This document shows positions 5,573 to 10,662 of a stretch of DNA of 10,662 nucleotides, piece by piece. A model generated the notes under the pieces. The model worked only from the letters and a program-made list of their open reading frames with translations. It ran no database searches and was not told where the DNA came from. How positions within the stretch are numbered: position 1 is the first letter of the stretch; each line of letters starts with the position of its first letter. Where the stretch lies: NCBI GenBank assembly GCA_002727485.1, contig PBXE01000046.1:5408-16069 (forward strand). The letters are read 5' to 3'. The position numbers and the translations under genes were made by a program. This DNA comes from Methanobacteriota archaeon. GTDB taxonomy: Archaea > Thermoplasmatota > Poseidoniia > Poseidoniales > Poseidoniaceae.

Positions 5573-7588
5573 TTAGTCATTTGACAAGTGCCATGCTAAA
5601 CAACCACTTTCTTCAACCCAGTCAAGCCAAGAATTCCATGTAGGGTCATGTTTCAAAGTAGACAAGTGGCCAATAACTACGAGGCCTCTTTTGGCCCTAG
5701 TTAAAGCAACATTCATTCTTCTCTTATCTTTCAAAAAACCAATTTCTCCATTTTCATTGGCTCTAACTGTCGAGAATACAATAATCTCTTTTTCGCGGCC
5801 TTGATATCCGTCTACACTCTTAATTTCAAGTCCACTATATTTCTCACCAAGTTCTCTCCCGCCGGCTTGTTCAAAGAGGTCATTTAGAACTCTAACCTGT
5901 CCGTTATAGGGAGTAATTATTCCTATTTCGGTTGTCTTGACATCTCCAATTCCCAATAACTCGTCAACTACAGAAAGTACTTTCGCGGCCTCAGAAAAAT
6001 TAGAACGACTACTACCTTCCTCATCTAATTCCTCTGCCCCTTCAACAGGAATAAATGCTACTGGACTATCCCAATTTGGCCATAATAATCCAGCAGGAGC
6101 GGGTCGTTCAGACTTCGAACAACCATCATCTAATTTATTGTCATAAAATCTAGAACTAGGAAATTCTCTAATCTTGGGATGCATTCTGTATTGCGTAGTC
6201 AACATCTGAGCAGGAATTTTACATTTATTCAATCTCTCGAAAAGAGATTGCCCCAAGCCTCCGATTTCAGCATTCTCACTGATTACTGTTGGAGGAAGTT
6301 GTTTGTGATCACCGACTAAAATTAACTGTCTGCATCCTCTAGTTATTGGAACTAAGGAACTTGGCTCACTTGCTTGGGTTGCTTCATCGATTAGTATTAT
6401 TGGGAATTTCCTATTTCCTAAAATTTGGTGGCCAGAACCAATCGTAGTGGTACAAACAACTTCTGCACTGTCTAATATCGACGCAGTCATCTCATTTTCA
6501 ATGCGTTTAATTTCTTTAAAATTATTTTTAATATCTCTATGAGTCAATCCTTTTTCTTTGCCCTTTAATTTGGATAGCCCTTTCCTTAATTCATCGTTTT
6601 CATCACGTATGAAGTTCAACTCTTCTTGAAGGGGGTGGTCTTCAATAAGAGCATCTAGGGTAGCATTACGCAAATTTTCACGGACTTTTACAGGACGCCC
6701 AATTCTAACTGCTTTTACCCCTAAATCAAGTAATCCTTCTAGCAGGTTGTCTACCGCAACATTTGATTCGGCTGTGGCGAGAATCGAACCTTGTCCTTTT
6801 TTTGCTAATTCCTTCAATAAATGAACCGCTGTATGTGTTTTACCAGTTCCAGGTGGGCCTTGAATCAATGTTAAACGTCTTTGCATTGCAACCTCTACAG
6901 CCTTTTGTTGAGATTCATTTAGAGAATCTATTTGCTTGAGATTATAATTTTTGATTTTCCCTTTGATATCTGGTGGACGTTCCGCAGATGATGCGCAATC
7001 ATGTAGAGAGCCGAGAAGTAAATCTCTGAGTGTGGTTCCTCCTTCGCCTTCTGTAGAATGAAATGAAATCAAAGCCTCATTCATTCTATCATAAGCTACT
7101 CGATTCGCACCTCTGTCGATTCTCCAACGACCCTTTCTAAGGTCTCTCGGTTTTTCGGTTACAACAATTCTAATTCTGGTTGGGCCACGGTCTAGGACGA
7201 TTCCTTCATACACTTTTTCGCCCCAAGGTCTCGTTCTTGAAATCAGAACTATGTCTCCATGTCCAAATCTATGCGCCGGCATTCTAGATTTATCTGGCAA
7301 TTCAAATACAATAATCGGGTCTCCAAAAAATCTACCTTGACTTCTAGCGCTCAATTCAAAGAGAGTTAAACCGGCAGTTACCAAACGCTGTTTATTCCAT
7401 TTTTTCCATCTTTCTTCAACTAAAGCAGTCTCATCATCTAATTCGATTTTTATCAGTTTACTGAAACGGTTAAAATGATCTTGTCCTCTTTTCCAAATGT
7501 GAGGCATTTCACTATCGAGAGATAATTTTTCTTGAGGTACCTCATTTTGGGCACTATTAAGTCGCTTGATTGAGCCCTTTTTCCCCAT
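5573..7588 (-). CDS. Superfamily 1 DNA/RNA helicase, IGHMBP2/Upf1-like
   Basis: This ATP-dependent SF1B-type helicase has 671 residues. A beta-barrel-like N-terminal region (about 70-165) precedes NESQQKAV (Q-motif, 224-231), Walker A GPPGTGKT (244-251), a Lys/Glu-rich coiled insert (about 317-370), Walker B with DEATQ (401-405), motif III GDHKQLPPTV (426-435), motif IV QYRMHP (466-471), motif V DGYQGRE (593-599) and motif VI NVALTRAKRG (626-635). All catalytic residues are intact. Relatives unwind DNA or RNA 5' to 3' in repair, translation or decay; which role applies here cannot be read. The ATG at 7588 is chosen because GAGG stands 9 bases upstream and the TATA box predicts a transcript start near 7612, downstream of the other candidate ATG at 7621. 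It is the first gene of the minus-strand cluster. Confidence 0.9.
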   Translation of the reverse strand: MGKKGSIKRLNSAQNEVPQEKLSLDSEMPHIWKRGQDHFNRFSKLIKIELDDETALVEERWKKWNKQRLVTAGLTLFELSARSQGRFFGDPIIVFELPDKSRMPAHRFGHGDIVLISRTRPWGEKVYEGIVLDRGPTRIRIVVTEKPRDLRKGRWRIDRGANRVAYDRMNEALISFHSTEGEGGTTLRDLLLGSLHDCASSAERPPDIKGKIKNYNLKQIDSLNESQQKAVEVAMQRRLTLIQGPPGTGKTHTAVHLLKELAKKGQGSILATAESNVAVDNLLEGLLDLGVKAVRIGRPVKVRENLRNATLDALIEDHPLQEELNFIRDENDELRKGLSKLKGKEKGLTHRDIKNNFKEIKRIENEMTASILDSAEVVCTTTIGSGHQILGNRKFPIILIDEATQASEPSSLVPITRGCRQLILVGDHKQLPPTVISENAEIGGLGQSLFERLNKCKIPAQMLTTQYRMHPKIREFPSSRFYDNKLDDGCSKSERPAPAGLLWPNWDSPVAFIPVEGAEELDEEGSSRSNFSEAAKVLSVVDELLGIGDVKTTEIGIITPYNGQVRVLNDLFEQAGGRELGEKYSGLEIKSVDGYQGREKEIIVFSTVRANENGEIGFLKDKRRMNVALTRAKRGLVVIGHLSTLKHDPTWNSWLDWVEESGCLAWHLSND

Positions 7589-7597
7589 ATTATCGTG

Positions 7598-7601
7598 CCT
7601 C
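7598..7601 (-). promoter_or_regulatory. Shine-Dalgarno site of the helicase gene
   Basis: The minus strand reads GAGG, 9 bases ahead of the ATG at 7588. Together with the predicted transcript start near 7612 it argues against the ATG at 7621. Confidence 0.6.
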
Positions 7602-7634
7602 ACGAATTTTCTATCGACCATTCATCAAATGAAG

Positions 7635-7642
7635 TATAAATT
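7635..7642. promoter_or_regulatory. Shared TATA element of the two divergent clusters
   Basis: The plus strand reads TATAAATT and the minus strand AATTTATA; both are acceptable archaeal TATA boxes. Starts about 25 bases away would fall near 7664 (+) and 7612 (-), giving leaders of about 25-30 bases with a GAGG site in each. A second, weaker element on the plus strand (CTTAAA, 7661-7666) could give a nearly leaderless start for the plus gene instead. Confidence 0.55.
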
Positions 7643-7691
7643 GCCCGCGTGACCCTATCACTTAAACCCTCTTTGTGAGGCCCATCAACTG

Positions 7692-8903
7692 GTGGGTTCG
7701 GTGTTCGGGTGGCGTAAGAAGAGCACCACAGGGGAAGAGAATATCTGCCCTTACTGCAACACTCCAAACTCTCCAGATGCAGAAAACTGTACTCTTTGTT
7801 ATTACGAATTTAATCGCTCAGCAAGAGACCAACCAATGGCTCCCCCGTCATCTTCAGATTCTGATATAATGTCTACATTAATGAGTGATGATTTTGAAGA
7901 GTTTGAAGAAGAAGATGCTGTAGAGGCTGTTCTTACATTAGATGAAATAACCATCGAAGTAGATCAATTTGAACATTCGACAAGTGATTCTGATAAGTTT
8001 CAATTTATCGAAAGTTCAGGACCCACCTTGTCGGATACCAAAAACTATCAGGCCCCTGATGAAGTACAATTAAGCAAGTCCGATGCACCTTCGAAAGAAG
8101 TGGATTTCATAGTCCCCAGTTCAGACCCTTTAGAAGAGGTTGCTGAACCAGTTCATACTGGACAAGGTTCGTTATTCTCAGTTTCTTCGGAATCAGATTT
8201 CGATGTTAACGAGGTCCGCAAATCATCTATGCCAATTGCCGGTAAAACCAATATGGAACCGGAAATATTTGATGAGTCTAATGAAGTTTTAGAGGTTGAT
8301 TTAGCAGTTGCAATTGTTGAGGACGACCTGCAATCAGAAGTTCCAGATTTGCCCGATGATATCGAAACCCCGCAAGATAAAGCACTTGATGAAGTTGCAA
8401 ATACTCCCGAAATCCCAGAAATTCCTGAGCAAATAACTAGCACACCAGAAATCCCAGAAATTCCTGAGGAAATAACTAACACACCAGAAATTCCTGATAT
8501 CCCAGATCAAGCAATAGATACTCCAGAAGTTCCAGATATTACGGAACAATCCCCTAGTTCTACGAAAATAATTGAACAAGAAACAAAACCTGCACCTACT
8601 CCGCAGCACAATAATCGAATATGGCCTTGGCCTGCAAAGCCGCCGTGGGATGAAAGGCAGGTTTATCGAGAGGTAGTTACCTTGTTAGAATTAGTAAAAA
8701 ATGGTAAATTAGTTCAAGCCGCTGAAGCAATTGATAATCTAGGGCCTCATCTAAATAACAATCTAGATATGTTGACACATATTGGTACAGTAATGCGTTA
8801 TTTAGGTAGAGAAGAGCATCTGCAATGGATGTTAAAAATGGCACAAAATGTATATCCTAATGACCAGAGGGTGTCTACAGCAATAACTCATTTGTCAAGT
8901 TAG
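7692..8903 (+). CDS. Zinc-ribbon protein with long acidic linker, 13-residue repeats and helical C-terminus
   Basis: I do not recognise the whole protein (403 residues). The N-terminus has a short zinc ribbon, CPYC-x10-CTLC (Cys19, 22, 33, 36), of the type found at the ends of many archaeal proteins. Residues about 50-300 are strongly acidic and Ser/Pro-rich, so probably disordered, and include four tandem 13-residue units at 238-289. After WPWPAKPPWD (311-320), residues 322-400 look fully helical (VYREVVTLLELVKNGKLVQAAEAIDNL, then LTHIGTVMRYLGREEHLQWMLKMA), resembling a pair of TPR-like hairpins. No signal peptide or membrane segment is seen. The GTG at 7692 has GAGG 11 bases upstream; the GTG at 7701, with GGTGGG 4 bases ahead, is equally possible. 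It heads the plus-strand cluster. A scaffold or adaptor role is a guess. Confidence 0.82.
   Translation: MGSVFGWRKKSTTGEENICPYCNTPNSPDAENCTLCYYEFNRSARDQPMAPPSSSDSDIMSTLMSDDFEEFEEEDAVEAVLTLDEITIEVDQFEHSTSDSDKFQFIESSGPTLSDTKNYQAPDEVQLSKSDAPSKEVDFIVPSSDPLEEVAEPVHTGQGSLFSVSSESDFDVNEVRKSSMPIAGKTNMEPEIFDESNEVLEVDLAVAIVEDDLQSEVPDLPDDIETPQDKALDEVANTPEIPEIPEQITSTPEIPEIPEEITNTPEIPDIPDQAIDTPEVPDITEQSPSSTKIIEQETKPAPTPQHNNRIWPWPAKPPWDERQVYREVVTLLELVKNGKLVQAAEAIDNLGPHLNNNLDMLTHIGTVMRYLGREEHLQWMLKMAQNVYPNDQRVSTAITHLSS
8403..8558 (+). repeat. Four tandem 39-base repeats inside the zinc-ribbon gene
   Basis: Units at 8403, 8442, 8481 and 8520 encode TPEIPEIPEQITS, TPEIPEIPEEITN, TPEIPDIPDQAID and TPEVPDITEQSPS. 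The first two are nearly identical in bases and the last two have drifted, as expected for stepwise duplication. All are in frame. Confidence 0.9.
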
Positions 8904-8912
8904 AGGGATACA

Positions 8913-9473
8913 ATGTCAACTACTCCGGTTTTGAATATAGACGAAGAAATTTCGTTAATTCCTGTCAATAAATCGGTTTTATCTTCTGTCATTGAAGCCT
9001 ACAATGAAGACCCAGAATCTGCACTCGTCGCTTTACCTTGGCTAAATAGTCATGAGGAAATTAGAAATCAACTAAGAGATATGCTATTTGATGTTGAATC
9101 GCAGTCAGATGAGGACAAACTACATTTTTGGAGTATAGTGATTGGTGAGAAAAACGAATTTGCTGGATTGATTGGACTTGGTGATGAATTACAACTATTG
9201 CACTCAAATTATAATCTTGGTTATTGGGTTAGAATTGGCTTTAGGCGTAAGAAGATAGCAATTCGTTGTGTAGATGCTATACTTTCTTGGTTAAAATCGA
9301 GAGACCAATTCTTCAGAATTGAGATTACTGTACACCCCCACAATAAAGCTGGCCTTGCCACAGCTCAATCTATATGTGAAAAATGGAATGGTGAGTTGGT
9401 AGATGAATTCATTGGAATTGAGATAGGTGATAGAACAGTACCACATAGAATCCACATTATTGACATCAAGTAA
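8913..9473 (+). CDS. GNAT family N-acetyltransferase (RimJ/RimL-like)
   Basis: This 186-residue acetyltransferase would move an acetyl group from acetyl-CoA to an amine. The fold order matches the Acetyltransf_3 group: N-terminal strands (ISLIPVN), a helix pair, the strand FAGLIGL, then NLGYWVRIGFRRKKIAIRC, where the CoA pyrophosphate loop is expected, followed by a helix, the strand FFRIEITVHPHNKAG and the helix ATAQSICEKW. The CoA loop has RRKKIA instead of the common Q/RxxGxG/A, so the glycines are replaced. This is a divergence that may weaken CoA binding or mark a special subfamily. The acceptor (protein N-terminus, small amine or sugar amine) cannot be read. The ATG at 8913 has GAGG 6-7 bases upstream, overlapping the stop codon of the zinc-ribbon gene (TAGAGGG), so the two genes are co-transcribed and coupled. 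The adjacent deacetylase makes sugar amines a thinkable substrate. Confidence 0.8.
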   Translation: MSTTPVLNIDEEISLIPVNKSVLSSVIEAYNEDPESALVALPWLNSHEEIRNQLRDMLFDVESQSDEDKLHFWSIVIGEKNEFAGLIGLGDELQLLHSNYNLGYWVRIGFRRKKIAIRCVDAILSWLKSRDQFFRIEITVHPHNKAGLATAQSICEKWNGELVDEFIGIEIGDRTVPHRIHIIDIK

Positions 9474-9478
9474 GGTGA
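9473..9478 (+). promoter_or_regulatory. Shine-Dalgarno site deciding a TTG start for the deacetylase
   Basis: AGGTGA, whose first A is the last base of the GNAT stop codon TAA, stands 5 bases before TTG at 9484. It is a near-perfect match to the 16S tail and favours TTG over the GTG at 9475, which lies inside the site, and over the GTG at 9427 inside the GNAT gene. Confidence 0.65.
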
Positions 9479-9483
9479 ATCAA

Positions 9484-10335
9484 TTGCATAGAACATGGTT
9501 GACTATTGACTGTGATGACTTTCGGCATGTTCCAGCAAATCAAGGACACCCAACTAGAAGTAAGGGGAATTTGAGTAATGCGCCGAATGTCTTATCTGAA
9601 CAATTCATTTCAGGTATGGAAGGATTTGAGATTTGGATGAATAGTCATAATCATCCGGTTACACTATTTATTATTGCGGATCTTTTCGAATCGAGTCATT
9701 TTAGCGATTGGGTTTCTTCAATTATAAATCACTATTCTAATCGATTAACAATAGGTTGTCATGGCCTTTCACATCGCTCTTGGTCTGCTTGGCCAGAGGA
9801 TTATGATGGATTTAAACAGGCATTAGCCGAAGCGACTAGGATAATTAAACAAAGAGTAGGAGAAAATTGGCGCCCTTGGTTTAGGGCGCCAGGAGGATAT
9901 ATCGCCCCGTGGATGGCCAGAGCCATTTCAGAATCTGGTTTTACAGTTGATACTTCCATAAATCCGTCATGGATAGTAAAGAAAAAAGCTGGAAAAGGCA
10001 ATAATTGGAGAAAGGTTAGAGAATCAATCTCAAAAAATAATTTAATCGAGAGAGAGTGGTTGAATATGTGGAGTTTGCCAGTGAATGGCCCTGCACTCTC
10101 ACTATTTCCGCTATCAATTATTTCTAAGATGGCTTGGAAAAAATTACCTCTGATTTTAACCATAAATCAAGCCTTAGAGGCTCCAAGCAACCCTGAAATT
10201 AATCTTTCAACTGTATATTGGCATTTGCTTGATCATGGTAGAGATAATGGTAATTGGACTCCTCCAATACCAAGTAGAATATTTTCATTAGAAAATAATA
10301 ATGCAAATACTGAATCTCTAAAAACCGCCAATTAA
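9484..10335 (+). CDS. Polysaccharide deacetylase-like protein (NodB/CE4 fold)
   Basis: This is a 283-residue NodB-homology enzyme, a family that removes N- or O-acetyl groups from sugars using a divalent metal. Counting from the TTG start, motif 1 is LTIDCDDF (Asp9, Asp11, Asp12), motif 2 is GCHGLSHRS with metal ligands His93 and His97, motif 3 is WFRAPGGY (Arg134, Pro136), motif 4 is near DTSINPSW (Asp156-Trp163), and YWHLLDHGR (245-253) supplies the late histidine. All main catalytic positions are therefore present. There is no signal peptide or membrane segment, so it should act in the cytosol, perhaps on a nucleotide- or lipid-linked sugar before export. It follows the GNAT gene by 10 bases, which hints at paired acetyl-group chemistry on a glycan. 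That pairing, and the true substrate, are inference. Confidence 0.85.
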   Translation: MHRTWLTIDCDDFRHVPANQGHPTRSKGNLSNAPNVLSEQFISGMEGFEIWMNSHNHPVTLFIIADLFESSHFSDWVSSIINHYSNRLTIGCHGLSHRSWSAWPEDYDGFKQALAEATRIIKQRVGENWRPWFRAPGGYIAPWMARAISESGFTVDTSINPSWIVKKKAGKGNNWRKVRESISKNNLIEREWLNMWSLPVNGPALSLFPLSIISKMAWKKLPLILTINQALEAPSNPEINLSTVYWHLLDHGRDNGNWTPPIPSRIFSLENNNANTESLKTAN

Positions 10336-10345
10336 AGCATACTCC

Positions 10346-10662
10346 ATGTTCAGTGAAGTTGTATGGAACAAACCAACGCTTTGGCATCAAGGCCTCAGTT
10401 CTGATAAACTAAATTATTTCGAGCGGACAATATCAATTACATTTTTTGCTGGATTGACAGCTCTGTGTGCACAAATCGCATTCGCAGTTCCATGGACGCC
10501 GGTGCCCTATACTTTCCAAACATTTGCTGTTTTAGCAACTGGAGTATACTTGAAGAGAAATGATGCATTTCTTTCAGGATGTGTTTACCTGCTTGCAGGG
10601 GCTATTGGAGCGCCTGTTTTTGCTGAAGGCGGAAATATGCTATTTGATAGTGGTAAATTGAT
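10346..10662 (+). CDS. bioY: BioY, biotin-binding component of an ECF transporter (3' end outside window)
   Basis: The frame runs off the right edge with 105 residues visible. BioY is the membrane S-component that captures biotin; it works alone or with the EcfA/EcfT energy-coupling module. The family signature is clear: LTALCAQIAFAVPWTPVPYTFQTFAVLATGVYL includes the conserved PVPxTxQT stretch (52-59), and YLLAGAIGAPVFAEGG (81-96) matches the (L/A)GxxGxPVFA region. About 27 residues precede the first membrane helix, longer than usual. The ATG at 10346 is 10 bases after the deacetylase stop without a visible SD, so it is probably read through from the same transcript. Presence of BioY suggests that the cell imports biotin. 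No other transporter parts lie in the window. Confidence 0.88.
   Translation, partial: MFSEVVWNKPTLWHQGLSSDKLNYFERTISITFFAGLTALCAQIAFAVPWTPVPYTFQTFAVLATGVYLKRNDAFLSGCVYLLAGAIGAPVFAEGGNMLFDSGKL

Noticed and set aside
6781..6790. GGTTCGATTC on the minus strand, like a tRNA T-arm
   Set aside because: It lies inside the helicase coding region near helicase motif Ia, and no acceptor, D or anticodon stems can be built around it.
8403..8558. Regular tandem repeats as a possible CRISPR array
   Set aside because: The units abut with no unique spacers, are in frame, and drift at the codon level as coding repeats do.
8153..8609. Minus-strand open frames with repeated NFWDFW or ISGISG units
   Set aside because: They mirror the in-frame TPEIPEIPE repeats of the zinc-ribbon gene on the other strand.

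Overview
The window looks archaeal, most likely a planktonic euryarchaeon such as marine group II/III (Poseidoniia or relatives). The evidence is a type II methionine aminopeptidase, a short class III-type prepilin with the N-terminal motif of archaeal type IV pilins, TATA elements about 25 bases ahead of plausible transcript starts, Shine-Dalgarno (SD) sites of the GGAGG/GGTGA type, and an A+T-leaning composition. The lineage is inferred from gene types only; no marker gene settles it.

Layout. Bases 1-1003 (+) hold the 3' part of a membrane-anchored family 2 glycosyltransferase. It converges on a type IV pilin gene (1099-1581, -), and a strong hairpin with a T-run lies between them. The pilin has its own promoter, SD and a perfect 14-base palindrome at the predicted transcript start. 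Upstream of it, 1582-1978 has no convincing protein gene. That gap holds the pilin promoter and a possible structured RNA of about 110 nt on the minus strand.

From 7588 down to 1979 runs a compact minus-strand cluster: SF1 helicase (IGHMBP2/Upf1-like), RDD membrane protein, a protein with a predicted beta-rich head and proline-rich tail, a 91-residue unknown protein, a YrdC-domain threonylcarbamoyl-AMP synthase, and the methionine aminopeptidase. Junctions are tight (1- and 22-base overlaps, gaps of 4 and 17 bases), except for 38 bases before the RDD gene, where a second promoter may lie. The last two genes are translation housekeeping functions: t6A modification of tRNA and removal of the initiator methionine.

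A single nearly symmetric TATA element at 7635-7642 probably drives both this cluster and a divergent plus-strand cluster. The plus cluster encodes a zinc-ribbon protein with a long acidic linker and four 13-residue repeats, a GNAT acetyltransferase, a NodB-type polysaccharide deacetylase, and the start of a BioY biotin transporter component that runs off the window. In two of these junctions the SD is fused to the stop codon of the gene before.

I see no CRISPR array, insertion sequence, rRNA or tRNA. No complete new system can be claimed. The least explained items are the possible RNA upstream of the pilin, the palindrome at the pilin transcript start, and the two low-complexity proteins.
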